DNA from: Sphingomonas sp. J315 | Lineage (GTDB): Bacteria > Pseudomonadota > Alphaproteobacteria > Sphingomonadales > Sphingomonadaceae | Direction: 5' to 3' | Length of the DNA: 64,000 bases | Assembly: GCF_024666595.1 (NCBI RefSeq) | Contig: NZ_CP088296.1 | Location: 3,028,501 to 3,092,500 of the forward strand | Notes under the pieces: model-generated | What the model was told of the DNA's origin: nothing | Seen by the model: the letters and a program-made list of their open reading frames with translations, nothing else | Databases searched by the model: none | Part shown: positions 1 to 8,967 of the stretch, piece by piece | How the letters are laid out: every line of letters starts with the position of its first letter | Position numbering within the stretch: position 1 is the first letter of the stretch | Made by a program: the position numbers and the translations under genes

Positions 1-632
1 CCTTGGCGAACACCGCCCCCGTCAGCGCCTGCTGCGCGATCGTCTGCGCCCGGCCCCAGGCGGCGGGGGGAGGGGATACGCCGCATCGCGCCGTCACAGG
101 TGAAGGTGAACTGGCACCCCGTCCGACGCTCCTGCCCCTGGAACACGACGCCGCACACCGATTTGGGGAAAGCGGGGTGCCGCATCCGGTTGAGCACCAC
201 CTGCGCCACCGCGCGCTGGCCGACCGGATCGTCGCCCGCCTCATACCAGGTCGCCGCAGCAAGGCAGTCGACCGCTCGCCCGAAATCCTCCGCCCCGGCG
301 TCGAGGATCAGCGGGCGCGCCGCCGGATTGGGGGCGGTGGAAAAGGGGATCGTCGCATTGAATGTCCGCGCATCTTGCATCGACAGCGCGGCGAGCCGCA
401 CCGGCTCGACCTCGGGCAGCTCGGCCTTGGGCACGACTCGTTTGGGGCGCGTGATCTCCGCCAGCACCGGAACGTCCGGCACAGGTGCGAGTTGCACCAC
501 AGCCAACGGCACCGCGACAGCGCCGAGCGCAATCGCCGCAAGCGCGAGCCTCAGACCCGGCGCAAGCCGCGGCGTCGCTACCGGTACGAGAGATGAGGTC
601 ACAGGGAGCGCGCGGTCCTTCAGCGGCGACAA
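1..632 (-). CDS. SleB-type cell wall hydrolase, partial, frameshifted
   Basis: Probable secreted or membrane-anchored peptidoglycan hydrolase of the SleB (hydrolase_2) family. The minus-strand frame is open from about base 656. It has a hydrophobic Ala/Leu/Val segment near its N-terminus, then a linker, then the SleB signature: CLAAATWYEAGDD, AQVVLNRMRHP and CQFTFTCDG. The Glu of WYEAGDD lies where the family catalytic Glu is expected. There is no good ATG ahead of the hydrophobic segment, so TTG at 632 or GTG at 602 is the likely start. The frame is lost in a six-G run at 65-70. Removing one G restores a SleB C-terminus (AAWGRAQTIAQQAL) that continues past the window edge, so the true 3' end is not seen. 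The family call is good; the start is uncertain. Confidence 0.75.
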   Translation of the reverse strand, partial: MSPLKDRALPVTSSLVPVATPRLAPGLRLALAAIALGAVAVPLAVVQLAPVPDVPVLAEITRPKRVVPKAELPEVEPVRLAALSMQDARTFNATIPFSTAPNPAARPLILDAGAEDFGRAVDCLAAATWYEAGDDPVGQRAVAQVVLNRMRHPAFPKSVCGVVFQGQERRTGCQFTFTCDGAMRRIPSPRRLGPGADDRAAGADGGGVRQ

Positions 633-718
633 GCCAACAACGCTGGCCGTCGTCCTTTAGCGCAAGACAAGCGCGCGGCAAACCGCGCCGCGCCCCCCGG
701 ACGTCAGACCGCCTCAGT

Positions 719-1033
719 TCAGGGCCAGAAGCCCGTCGCCTCGCACAGGTCCCACTGGTCTGCCACCTTCATGCGGCAGCTGCTGTCGATCGCATTGCAG
801 CGCGCATATTCGCGCTCATAGCGCTTGAAGCAGCTTTCCAGAGCCTTGGCTTGCGGTGCGCCTGCGGGTTTGACCGCGGTTTGGACCAGCCGTGCGCTGG
901 CAGCCGGTGCGGCAACTGCGGCCACCTTGGCACCCGCAGCCCGCACAGCAGAGGTCTTGTCGCTGCCGAACACCATCGGCCACGCCAGAAAGATTGCCAG
1001 CATCACGCTGACACAGATCATTGCATTCCGCAC
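719..1033 (-). CDS. Hypothetical secreted or membrane-anchored Cys-containing protein
   Basis: A 104-residue protein I do not recognise. It opens with a hydrophobic signal or anchor segment (about residues 5-22), followed by an Ala/Val-rich low-complexity stretch. A compact C-terminal part has four cysteines, in the patterns ESCFKRYEREYARCNA and SSCRMK...DLCEA, which suggests two disulfides in the periplasm. The start is GTG at 1033, with a GGGGAAA-like ribosome site just upstream. It stands alone between the cell wall hydrolase and cysK. The coding assignment is plausible from codon pattern and the signal segment; the function is unknown. Confidence 0.55.
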   Translation of the reverse strand: MRNAMICVSVMLAIFLAWPMVFGSDKTSAVRAAGAKVAAVAAPAASARLVQTAVKPAGAPQAKALESCFKRYEREYARCNAIDSSCRMKVADQWDLCEATGFWP

Positions 1034-1102
1034 GATTTCCCCCGGAATCCGTGTTCCCCGACTCAGGACAGCTTATTCGTTTTGGGACGGAATGCGAGTC
1101 TT

Positions 1103-2023
1103 TCAGGCCTCCGGAAGGAAGTCCGGAACACTCAAATAGCGCTCACCTGTATCATAATTGAACCCTAGCACGCGCGAACCGGCCGGAAGATCGCCCAGCT
1201 TCTTCGCAATCGCCGCCAGAGTCGCGCCCGACGAGATGCCGACGAGCATGCCTTCCTCACGCGCCGCGCGGCGGGCGAATTCCTTGGCGTCGGCGGCATC
1301 GACCTGAATCGCACCATCAATCGCGTCAGTATGGAGGTTTTTCGGAACAAAGCCCGCGCCGATACCCTGGATCGGATGCGGACCCGGCTGCCCCCCTGAA
1401 ATGACTGGCGACAGTTCAGGCTCGACCGCGAATACTTTGAGGCTGGGCCAGCTTTTCTTCAACGTCTCGGCGACCCCGGTGATGTGCCCGCCGGTACCCA
1501 CTCCGGTGATGATCACATCGGGCGGGCTGTCGGCGAAGTCCGCGAGGATCTCCTGCGCGGTGGTGCGGACGTGGACATCGATATTGGCCGAATTCTCGAA
1601 CTGCTGTGGCATCCACGCGCCCGGTGTCGATTCGACGATCTCGATCGCCCGCTCGATTGCGCCCTTCATCCCCTTTTCACGCGGGGTGAGGTCGAAGCTC
1701 GCGCCATAGGCCAGCATCAGGCGGCGGCGCTCGATGCTCATGCTTTCCGGCATCACCAGGACCAGCTTGTACCCCTTTACCGCCGCGACCATCGCCAGGC
1801 CGACGCCGGTATTGCCGCTGGTCGGCTCGACGATCGTGCCGCCGGGCTTCAGGCTGCCATCGGCCTCCGCCGCCTCGATCATCGCCAGCGCGATGCGGTC
1901 CTTGATCGAGCCGCCGGGGTTGGAGCGCTCCGACTTGATCCACACTTCGGCATCGGGGAACAGCTTGCTCACCCTGATGTGCGGCGTGTTGCCGATCGTT
2001 TCGAGGATCGTGTTCGCCTTCAT
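1103..2023 (-). CDS. cysK: Cysteine synthase A (O-acetylserine sulfhydrylase)
   Basis: PLP-dependent enzyme that makes L-cysteine from O-acetylserine and sulfide in the cytoplasm. The 306-residue length is normal for CysK. The PLP lysine sits in [11 protein letters not shown] (about residue 41), the substrate-binding PTSGNTG loop follows at about 65-71, and the phosphate-binding glycine loop is [10 protein letters not shown] (about 174-183). The start ATG overlaps the stop of the upstream MFS gene by 4 bp (ATGA), so the two are probably co-transcribed and translationally coupled. CysK and CysM are hard to separate by eye; the motifs favour CysK. Confidence 0.93.
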   Translation of the reverse strand: MKANTILETIGNTPHIRVSKLFPDAEVWIKSERSNPGGSIKDRIALAMIEAAEADGSLKPGGTIVEPTSGNTGVGLAMVAAVKGYKLVLVMPESMSIERRRLMLAYGASFDLTPREKGMKGAIERAIEIVESTPGAWMPQQFENSANIDVHVRTTAQEILADFADSPPDVIITGVGTGGHITGVAETLKKSWPSLKVFAVEPELSPVISGGQPGPHPIQGIGAGFVPKNLHTDAIDGAIQVDAADAKEFARRAAREEGMLVGISSGATLAAIAKKLGDLPAGSRVLGFNYDTGERYLSVPDFLPEA

Positions 2024-3345
2024 GCCTTGATCTCCTCTGGCGGGGAATTCTCGAGCGACGCGGGCGGATCGAAGGTCCGCGCGCGCCGCAATTCGGGGAA
2101 GATACGCGCCCAGAGCGCGGTTACCAAGATAGCAGCGATGCCGCCGCCCACGGTCGCGACGATTGGACCGATCAGCGAGGCGAGAAAGCCCGATCGCGCC
2201 TCACCCAGCTCGTTCGAGCTGGAGATGAACAGCGTGGACACCGACCCCACTCGCCCGCGCATTGCATCCGGCGTGTGCAGCTGGATCAATGACGAGCGGA
2301 CATAGACCGAGATCATGTCGAAGCCCCCCAATGCGATCAGCGCGGCGATCGAGACCAGCACTGCGGGTGCCAGTTCGTTTCCGATCATCGACGCGCCGAA
2401 CCAGCGGGTCATCAGCGGCCCGGCCCAGCCGAACACGGTGGTCGCGACGCCGAAGCCGATCACGGCCCATAGCATCTTGACCCCGACATTGGTCTTCAGC
2501 GGTCGCCATGACAGCACCACCGCGACAGCCACCGCGCCGACGGCGGGGGCCGCGCGCAAGTGTCCCAGCCCATCCGCGCCGATCATCAGGACGTCGCGGG
2601 CGTAGATCGGGAGCATCGCCGTCGCACCGCCCAGAAGCACGGCGAACATGTCGAGGGAGATCGCGCCGAGGACCAGACGATTGCGGCGGACGTAGCGCAG
2701 CCCTTCGATCATTTGCATGAGGGGATTGCCGACACGGGCAATCGTACTGCGCGCCACGGGTGTGACCAGCATCATCATCAAGAACGCGACGCCGAACAGA
2801 CCGGTCGCGACCCAATAGGGTACTGCAGGACCGACCGCATAGAGGTAGCCACCCATCGCCGGGCCGCCGATCGATCCGACTTGCCATGCCAGTGCGCTCA
2901 GCGCGATCGCGGTGGGGAGCGAGGCAGCGGGAACGAGATTGGGGGCGAGTGCCTGCTGTGCCGGGCTGATGAACGCGCGCGCGACGCCGAGCAGTGCGGC
3001 GATGCCGAACAAAGCGGGCAGGGTGATCGTGTCGGTCTGGGTCAGCCAGGCGAGCCCGGCGGCGCACCCCAGTTCCAGCGCGATTGACGCGCGGACAATC
3101 CAGCGCCGATCAAGCCGGTCGGCGACCCAGCCGGTGACGAGGGTGAGCGCGAGAAGGGGCAGGAACTGGACGAGTCCGACAAAGCCGAGTTGGAGCGCTG
3201 CCTGTCGAATCCCCATCGTCTCGCGGGCGATGTCATAAACCTGCCAGCCGATGACCACGACCATCGACAGCCCCGCCAGTGTCGAGGCGAGCCGTGCGAT
3301 CCAATAGGCCCGGTAGTTGTGGATCGAAAAGGGATGCGCGGCCAT
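2020..3345 (-). CDS. MFS transporter, EntS-like (MFS_3 type)
   Basis: Inner-membrane major facilitator of 441 residues with about 12 predicted helices. The N-terminal [19 protein letters not shown] and the intracellular loop [11 protein letters not shown] (residues about 77-87) are typical of the EntS/MFS_3 exporter branch. The late helix region contains [15 protein letters not shown], also typical of that branch. The substrate cannot be read from sequence. Its 3' end overlaps the cysK start by 4 bp, so a role in exporting a cysteine-pathway metabolite is possible but unproven. Transporter class is confident, direction and substrate are not. Confidence 0.85.
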   Translation of the reverse strand: MAAHPFSIHNYRAYWIARLASTLAGLSMVVVIGWQVYDIARETMGIRQAALQLGFVGLVQFLPLLALTLVTGWVADRLDRRWIVRASIALELGCAAGLAWLTQTDTITLPALFGIAALLGVARAFISPAQQALAPNLVPAASLPTAIALSALAWQVGSIGGPAMGGYLYAVGPAVPYWVATGLFGVAFLMMMLVTPVARSTIARVGNPLMQMIEGLRYVRRNRLVLGAISLDMFAVLLGGATAMLPIYARDVLMIGADGLGHLRAAPAVGAVAVAVVLSWRPLKTNVGVKMLWAVIGFGVATTVFGWAGPLMTRWFGASMIGNELAPAVLVSIAALIALGGFDMISVYVRSSLIQLHTPDAMRGRVGSVSTLFISSSNELGEARSGFLASLIGPIVATVGGGIAAILVTALWARIFPELRRARTFDPPASLENSPPEEIKA

Positions 3346-3408
3346 GGGATCCTGTCCGACCGCCGGTCCCGATGACCCGCAGTCGATCCGGCCTTAGGGG
3401 CTGGCGAA

Positions 3409-3443
3409 CGCTTCGCGCAATGAAGTTATCGTTGCGCGAAGCG
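3409..3443. terminator. Hairpin between stress protein and MFS gene
   Basis: A perfect 12-bp inverted repeat (CGCTTCGCGCAA / TTGCGCGAAGCG) with an 11-nt loop lies between the 3' end of the minus-strand gene at 3461 and the MFS start at 3345. It could end transcription of the upstream gene. There is no clear T-tract on either side, so a regulatory role is equally possible. Confidence 0.5.
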
Positions 3444-3460
3444 GTTGCCGCGTTTGACGA

Positions 3461-3952
3461 TCAGGCGAGCGAGACGTCGGCGACCTTGTCCCGATAGTCT
3501 GCCTTGGGATCGGCCCCGAGAAGCATCTTGACGCCAGCGAACAGGCTGTTCTCGTTGAGCCAGATCTGCCCGTGTTCCGTGTCGAGGCGAAGCAACTGGA
3601 GCGTGGGATCATCCTTTCCGCCTTCATACCAGGCGGCGATGAACGGGTTCCACAGACGGTCGATCACGTCGCGATCGTTGTCGGCGACGAGATTGCCGTG
3701 GAGCGTTGCCCAGAGATCATGTCCCTTCGACGCGAAATGCGCCATCGCGCGATGGCTTTCGCTAAGTGCCTGGACGAGTCCGTTGTCTTTGGTGGTGAAG
3801 AACCAGATCGGGCCGCCCTCTTGATTCTCGTCGCGCAGTGCGGTCATGGGCTGGGCGTGGCCGTCGCGGACGCCGTCGAGTCCAAGAAAAAGGGTGCGGT
3901 CGCTGTCGAGTGCTTTCCAGAATTTGTCGGCGAGTTCCTGCGGGTCGGACAT
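3461..3952 (-). CDS. Pyridoxamine 5'-phosphate oxidase-like general stress protein
   Basis: A 163-residue split-barrel flavin-binding protein resembling general stress protein 26. The core pattern includes TLFLGLDGVRDGHAQPMTAL (about 20-39), GGPIWFFTTKDN (about 46-57) and AHFASKGHDLWATLHGNLV (about 71-89). Family members bind FMN or a related cofactor and are assigned to stress responses, but the reaction is generally unknown. No signal peptide is visible, so it should be cytoplasmic. It stands alone, with a hairpin downstream. Confidence 0.8.
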   Translation of the reverse strand: MSDPQELADKFWKALDSDRTLFLGLDGVRDGHAQPMTALRDENQEGGPIWFFTTKDNGLVQALSESHRAMAHFASKGHDLWATLHGNLVADNDRDVIDRLWNPFIAAWYEGGKDDPTLQLLRLDTEHGQIWLNENSLFAGVKMLLGADPKADYRDKVADVSLA

Positions 3953-4029
3953 CGGGCTGCTCCTCTATGGGGTGAGTTGCAGCAGCAACGGATGGCGGCG
4001 CAGGGCGGTTCCGGAGCTTAGGGTGGACC

Positions 4030-4908
4030 CTACCCCAAATCCGGCGCGGCGGTCCGGTGTCGGATATAGGCGGTTCCGGGCAGGCGCATCGGAAAGCCAC
4101 ATTGGCCCAGCCGGCCAATCAACTGCCGCGCGCGATTGGAGAGCGCGGTGCGACCCGCAACCGCCCTGGAATCGTCGACCGGACGAAGCCCCGCTCCGGC
4201 GCGCGCGAGCAGCCCGCGATCGACCAGCGCATCGATATTGCGTGACGTGGTGGCATAGGGGAGACCCAGGATCCGCGCGGCGGTGCTGGTACGGATGACC
4301 GGGTCGCTCGCCCCGTCTGTCCCGGCATAGGCGTAGCGGCGATGCGCCCATTCGATCGCGAGCAGTAGTGCGAGCCGCGTAAAATTCTCCTCGCGCCCGC
4401 CATGGCTCTCGACTGCGGCGAGCAGCAGATCGAGCGCGATGCCAACGCCAGATCGCGCGTCGTAGGTCATGTCCGCCGCGGGGTGAGGCAAGGCGAAGCC
4501 CGCATTGCTCAAATCCTCGACGAGTCGGACCAGCAGGTCGTGCGCGCTGTCGGTCATCCGGGCGACGCGCGGCTCCCCAAGTGCCTCGACCGTCACCGAC
4601 AAGCCGGTCGGGGAGCGCGCGATCAACTGATCGTCGATCAAGGCGTTGGCATGTCGCCGGGTCGTTTCGAAGGGGCGGCCGAGCGAGGCGGCGAGCGCGT
4701 TGATACTGACCGGTCGCTTTCGACCCGGTGTCTGGTCGAACGGCCCACAGGCGCGCGCCGTGGCGGCAAACAGGATCGCGCTGTTGAGATTGCCGAATGC
4801 GTCCAGCGCATGCGCAAGGGCGGACACGGTGAACTCAAGGATGTGGAGATCGAACCGCGATCCGTCGAGTTGGCCGAGCCCCTGCTGACGGGCAGATTCA
4901 GGCAGCAT
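4030..4908 (-). CDS. Protein with two internal winged-helix repeats, probable regulator
   Basis: A 292-residue protein I cannot place in a named family. It contains two copies of a winged-helix-like unit. The first, near residues 76-104, has GRPFETTRRHANALIDD; the second, near 213-241, has GLPYATTSRNIDALVDR. Each is followed by a short turn (LIARSPTGL, LLARAGAGL) that would be the wing. The match between the two units indicates internal duplication, and the pattern resembles MarR or ROK-type DNA-binding heads. No signal peptide or membrane helix is seen. Neighbours are unrelated, so the target is unknown. The reading as DNA-binding is inference from the repeat. Confidence 0.6.
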   Translation of the reverse strand: MLPESARQQGLGQLDGSRFDLHILEFTVSALAHALDAFGNLNSAILFAATARACGPFDQTPGRKRPVSINALAASLGRPFETTRRHANALIDDQLIARSPTGLSVTVEALGEPRVARMTDSAHDLLVRLVEDLSNAGFALPHPAADMTYDARSGVGIALDLLLAAVESHGGREENFTRLALLLAIEWAHRRYAYAGTDGASDPVIRTSTAARILGLPYATTSRNIDALVDRGLLARAGAGLRPVDDSRAVAGRTALSNRARQLIGRLGQCGFPMRLPGTAYIRHRTAAPDLG

Positions 4909-5172
4909 CGCCCGCGGCCGGTTCGATACAAGGTAAATTCGGACGCAACAAAGTCACAACTTCCCCCAAAACGGAGGGAAGTAAGGGCGCTCTGCAGCAC
5001 GGGTGCAACGTGCCTGCTACTCATTTTGCGCGGGAAGCAGGTTGTGAACGTTAAAAAATGGGCGATACGGCCCTTGAAGCGCGCGATACCGGGTCAGTTG
5101 TCCTGACAGCATCCCGTGCTTTACTTGTGCGATCAAGTCGCAATTGCGTCCGTCCTGGATGTCGTTGCGACG

Positions 5173-6015
5173 CTAGGGTCGGGACTCATAACCACCATGT
5201 GACGGCTGCGGCGAGGTAGATGGCGCTGAGGAAGTTGGTGGCGAGCTTGTCGTAGCGGGTGGCGATGCGGCGATAATCCTTGAGGCGGCAGAACATGCGC
5301 TCGACGGCGTTGCGGCCCTTGTAGAGCGTCTTGGAGAAGCAGCTTTTCCAGCGGCGGTTCGTCTTGGAGGGGATGTTCGGAACGGCACCCTGCCGCTCGA
5401 TCAGGTCGCGGATCGCATTGCTGTCGTAAGCCTTGTCCGCGAGCACGATGGTGCGCGGCGCGAGATCATCGAGCAACACATCGGCTGCGCGGCAGTCGGC
5501 GACCTGGCCACCGGTCAGCAGGAAGCGGAGCGGCCGACCTTCGCCGTCGGTGAGCGCGTGGAGCTTGCTGTTGCGGCCGCCCCGGCTGATCCCGATCGCC
5601 TGGACGAGCGCCCCCCTTTTCCACCGCCCGCGGAGCGGTGCGCCTTCATATGCGTGCTGTCGATCAGGACCTCGGCGGGCGGCCCGCCTGCTGCCGCGAG
5701 CGTGACGAACAGCTCCTGCCACACACCCTTTGCCGCCCAGCGCACGAACCGGTTGTAGAGCGTCTTCCTCGGCCCGTAGCAGGCCGGCGCGTCGACCCAG
5801 CGCCCGCCCGACTTCACCACATGAATGATGCCGCTGATCACCCGCCGATCATCGACCCGCGCCACACCGCGCACCTTGTCCGGCAGCAGCGGACGCAGCC
5901 GCTCGAACTGGGCTTCACTCAACCAAAACTCGCTCAAATCCACGCTCCTGCTGGCGCAGCGCATGAATCACATCCCAGCCGCCAAGGGAATCCCGTTTAT
6001 GGGTCCCGACCCTAG
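5173..6015. mobile_element. IS5-family insertion sequence, copy 1
   Basis: An 835-bp element (5177-6011) flanked by CTAG on both sides, which is the usual 4-bp target duplication type of the IS5/IS427 groups. The 16-bp terminal inverted repeats GGGTCGGGACTCATAA and GGGTCGGGACCCATAA differ at one base. It carries a two-frame transposase on the minus strand. As far as can be compared by eye it is identical to the copy at 61761-62603 and has the same orientation. It sits 4 bp from the terminator hairpin of the membrane-protein gene at 6054. Confidence 0.93.
5186..5964 (-). CDS. IS5-family DDE transposase, two overlapping frames (OrfA/OrfB)
   Basis: Frame A (5964 down to 5515) starts with an IS5-type N-terminal domain (LSEAQFERLRPLLPDK, then ISGIIHVVKSGGRW) and carries the first catalytic Asp in VLIDSTHMKAH. 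Frame B (5722 down to 5186) carries the second Asp in VLADKAYDSNAIR and the Glu in RNAVERMFCRLKDYRRIATR. A full-length transposase of about 258 residues needs a -1 shift in the overlap, which contains an A4G6 run (5611-5620, complement). The second IS copy has the same arrangement and the same run, so this is more likely programmed frameshifting of the IS427 type than an error. Function: cut-and-paste DNA transposition. Confidence 0.88.
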
Positions 6016-6019
6016 TTGA

Positions 6020-6048
6020 ACCGGGGCGCAGGAATTCCGCGCCCCGGT
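6020..6048. terminator. GC-rich hairpin after the membrane-protein gene
   Basis: Inverted repeat ACCGGGGCGC / GCGCCCCGGT with a GGAATTCC core lies 5 bp past the stop of the minus-strand gene at 6054. It is a plausible terminator without an obvious T-tract. The IS element begins immediately beyond it. Confidence 0.55.
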
Positions 6049-6053
6049 CCGGC

Positions 6054-7124
6054 TCAGGCATAGGCCACTTCGCGTGCGGGCACCGGCGGGAGCCGGTCGC
6101 CAAGCCCGCCGAGCGGGCCGACCACCAGCCGCCGCATCGGCTGCCAGAAGGCCGACAGGGTCAGCAGCGCCGATCCGATCACCAGTGCAGTCAGCGCGGC
6201 GCCCAGTTCGACCGCGCCAGCCGTCTGGAGCAGCGCGTACATGGCGTAGAGGACGTAAACGAGGCTCGAGACCAGCAGTGCGCGACGATCGACGGCGAGG
6301 GCGACGATCGCGAAGCCGACATAGAGCAGCAGCACCACCGCCGCGATCGCCGGCTGGACCGACCCGTCGAACACACCGAGCATGTGGAAGATCGGGTGCG
6401 CGATCATCGGTGCCGCCGCCAGATGAAGCCAGAAGGCGACATCGGCGCGGCGGGTCTTGCGTTCGCGGTCCGACATGTCCCACCGCATCGCAAACAGGAA
6501 CATCAGCACCCCGCCAGCAAGGACGATCGGCATCGACCATTCCTTGGCGCCGGGGAATGCAAGCATGATCAACGCGATGACGACACCGATCACCGCAACT
6601 GCCCCCGCCGCGACGGTGATGGGAACGACGAAGCGCCGCCAGTGCAGCCACGCCGCCGCAGCGGTCGCGAGACCCACGGTCGCTGCGATCCCCGCCGCGA
6701 CCTGACGCTGGAGCGTCTCGTTCCCGTTGCCGACATAGCGCTCCAGCAGCTCGACATTGTCCGCGACCACGCCGACCAGCGTCGCGGCAATGCCGCCGAC
6801 GAACGCGAGCAGCAGCAGAATGCTGGGCAGCGCCATGCGGCGCACCCGCGTGAAATATTCGGCGAGGCCCCAGGCGAGCGCCGCAACCGCAAGGCCCCCC
6901 AGCCATGGTTTGATCTCGCCCCCGATCTTGGCCACCGCAACCAGCATCAGCGCTGCGGCGATCGAGACGAAGATGTCGTTGAACCCGGTGAGCAACCGGA
7001 AATGCTCCTCGTCGGCGATCGGCGCAGAGCGCATCGCCGCGATATGATCGCGGAATGCGGCGGCCGCCTCGGGGCTTATGGCCCCGGCCTCCACCGCGCT
7101 GTTCAGATCCACTTCGCTGTACAT
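6054..7124 (-). CDS. Polytopic inner-membrane protein, function unknown
   Basis: A 356-residue protein with a soluble head (about residues 1-45, MYSEVDLNSAVEAGAISPEAA) followed by about ten hydrophobic segments separated by short polar loops. The head has a short amphipathic pattern resembling the start of DUF2157-type membrane proteins, but I cannot confirm the family. The C-terminus is Pro-rich and cytoplasmic or periplasmic. No catalytic motif is seen. It is a single-gene unit with its own downstream hairpin, next to the IS insertion. Location in the inner membrane is secure, function unknown. Confidence 0.7.
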   Translation of the reverse strand: MYSEVDLNSAVEAGAISPEAAAAFRDHIAAMRSAPIADEEHFRLLTGFNDIFVSIAAALMLVAVAKIGGEIKPWLGGLAVAALAWGLAEYFTRVRRMALPSILLLLAFVGGIAATLVGVVADNVELLERYVGNGNETLQRQVAAGIAATVGLATAAAAWLHWRRFVVPITVAAGAVAVIGVVIALIMLAFPGAKEWSMPIVLAGGVLMFLFAMRWDMSDRERKTRRADVAFWLHLAAAPMIAHPIFHMLGVFDGSVQPAIAAVVLLLYVGFAIVALAVDRRALLVSSLVYVLYAMYALLQTAGAVELGAALTALVIGSALLTLSAFWQPMRRLVVGPLGGLGDRLPPVPAREVAYA

Positions 7125-7264
7125 GGCAGTCCCTCCTGTATCGGAGAGACTGCCACAGGTGTGTTAGCGACGCAATACGCCGTGACGGTGCTAGACTGTT
7201 TGGAGCTCAGCTGCACCGGCAGCAGTCCCCCACGGGTCCCCGCAAAGTAACGATTGCCGGGCCA

Positions 7265-7316
7265 CCCGCACCCGGCCACCCAACGACAGTGTAGTCTATG
7301 GGTGGCCGGGTGCGGG
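7265..7316. terminator. Strong hairpin downstream of the SDR gene
   Basis: A perfect 18-bp inverted repeat, CCCGCACCCGGCCACCCA and its reverse complement, with a 16-nt loop. It lies 31 bp past the stop of the minus-strand gene at 7348. It is the strongest simple hairpin in this part of the window and a likely terminator, though no T-tract follows. Confidence 0.65.
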
Positions 7317-7347
7317 AGCGGGCTGGTGCCGCATCACTGAAAACGGC

Positions 7348-8244
7348 TTACCCCTGTAGTTTCGCCATGATCGTCATCGCCTGTTCGCCGCCTGATTTGG
7401 GGACGATCTCGCCGGTGCGGTCGGTGATCTGCGCCCAGTGCGCCGCGACCCCCTCGGGCGTCATCTCGTCGCCGGTCAGATGGACGCCCTGGGTCAGGGT
7501 GACATAGGCGGCTTGGAAGACCCCCGCACCCGCGCCGACAATCGCGTTGGTGGGCGCGTCATCGCTCACCAGAAACAGGGCGGCGGGGGCGACGCTCTCT
7601 GGCGTGAACGCCTTGAACGCGGCCTCCGGGAAAATGTCCTCCGTCATCCGCGTGCCTGCGGTGGGAGCGAGGGTGTTGACGCGGATATTATACTTCGCGC
7701 CCTCAAGGTGGAGCGTCTTGGTGAGACCGGCGAGGCCGAGCTTTGCCGCACCGTAATTGGCCTGCCCGAAATTGCCGTACAGGCCACTTGACGAGGCGGT
7801 CATCAGGATGCGGCCGTAATTCTGGTCACGCATCGTTGCCCACACCGCCTTGGTCGCGTTGGCCGATCCGTTGAGGTGGACGTCGATGACGAAGCGGAAA
7901 TCCTCCGGCTCCATGTTGGCGAAGCTCTTGTCGCGCAGCACGCCGGCATTGTTGATCAGGATATGGACGCCGCCCCATGCCTCCGTGGCGCGGGCCACCA
8001 TTTCCTGCATCTGGGCATAGTCGGTGACGCTGCCGCCATTTGCCATCGCCTCGCCGCCCGCCGCGACGATCGCTTCGACCACCTGCTGCGCCGCGTCCGA
8101 CGCGCCGCTGCCGTCGCGCGATCCGCCAAGGTCGTTGACCACGACGCGCGCGCCACGCCGGGCGAGCTCGAGCGCATAGGCTCGTCCCAACCCTCCGCCA
8201 GCGCCCGTGACGATCGCGACCTTGCCGGCGAAACTGATGCTCAT
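7348..8244 (-). CDS. Short-chain dehydrogenase, 3-hydroxyacyl-CoA dehydrogenase-like
   Basis: A 298-residue NAD(P)-dependent oxidoreductase. It shows the classical SDR layout: nucleotide-binding TGAGGGLGRA (about 14-23), NNAG (about 99-102), a catalytic Ser in TASSSGLYGNFG and YGAAK for the catalytic Tyr/Lys. The N-terminal VVNDLGGSRDGSG insert is typical of the branch that includes the dehydrogenase domain of peroxisomal multifunctional enzyme 2, so an acyl-CoA substrate is likely. The C-terminal 60 residues extend beyond the minimal SDR fold. It stands alone; the precise substrate is not shown. Confidence 0.85.
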   Translation of the reverse strand: MSISFAGKVAIVTGAGGGLGRAYALELARRGARVVVNDLGGSRDGSGASDAAQQVVEAIVAAGGEAMANGGSVTDYAQMQEMVARATEAWGGVHILINNAGVLRDKSFANMEPEDFRFVIDVHLNGSANATKAVWATMRDQNYGRILMTASSSGLYGNFGQANYGAAKLGLAGLTKTLHLEGAKYNIRVNTLAPTAGTRMTEDIFPEAAFKAFTPESVAPAALFLVSDDAPTNAIVGAGAGVFQAAYVTLTQGVHLTGDEMTPEGVAAHWAQITDRTGEIVPKSGGEQAMTIMAKLQG

Positions 8245-8385
8245 AACCCCTCCGAGTTGACGTTTGCGTCAGGCTATGCGGTGCGCGCGCGCGGCTGGCA
8301 AGTGGAGCGAACGTCGCGCTGGATTCCGCATTTGTCGATTTGGGTAAGTTGCGATACGGTCGGCTGTTCGAAGAGGAGGTTAGTC

Positions 8386-8907
8386 ATGCGTCTTGTCCTG
8401 TTCGCTATCGCTGCTTGTGCACTGTCTTCGCCCGCCGTCGCGCAGAGTTCCACCGGTCAACCGACCGGGTCCAGCTCCTACACGCCGAATTTGAATCTCA
8501 TGCCAGCCGCAACGCTGGTGCGCGCGCGGCATAATCCAGCGCGGGTGGAGACCGCCCGCAATCTGGTCGCGCAGGAGAAGTATCGCGAAGCGCTGGCCGA
8601 GCTGGGCAGCCCGTTCGTGCACCCGCAAAGCCGGGACGCGCAGCTGCTGAAGGGCGTGGCGTGGCTCGAAATGGGAGACGCGCAGGCGGCGCGTCGTTTC
8701 TTCCGCGACGCGGCAAAGGCGAGCCGGCACCGCGATGTCGCCGCGATGACAGGGCTTGCGCTGGCCGAGATCAAACTCGGTGATATCGATGCGGCCAGGT
8801 CGGTTCTGCACAAGTTGCAGCGGCGTCAGGCGGCGTGCGGTGGGATGTGCGACAGCGCCGCGTCGCTCGACGCAGCGGTCGGCGGGCTGACGAAGGTGAT
8901 CGGCTGA
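8386..8907 (+). CDS. Secreted TPR-like protein
   Basis: A 173-residue exported protein. ATG at 8386 is preceded by a strong GAGGAGG site (8372-8379), and the first 20 residues form a clear signal peptide ending APAVAQ-like at PAVAQ-SS. The rest is helical with tetratricopeptide-like spacing: ARNLVAQEKYREALAELG, LLKGVAWLEMGDAQAARRFF and GLALAEIKLGDIDAARSVL. A Cys pair (ACGGMCDSA) lies near the C-terminus. TPR proteins usually scaffold other proteins; no partner is indicated by the neighbours. Unrelated genes flank it, and it reads divergently from the SDR gene. Confidence 0.75.
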   Translation: MRLVLFAIAACALSSPAVAQSSTGQPTGSSSYTPNLNLMPAATLVRARHNPARVETARNLVAQEKYREALAELGSPFVHPQSRDAQLLKGVAWLEMGDAQAARRFFRDAAKASRHRDVAAMTGLALAEIKLGDIDAARSVLHKLQRRQAACGGMCDSAASLDAAVGGLTKVIG

Positions 8908-8967
8908 TCACGCTACCCAGCGCCGCAAAGCAGATGGGGCGCGGACGATCTGTCCGCGCCCGATCCG

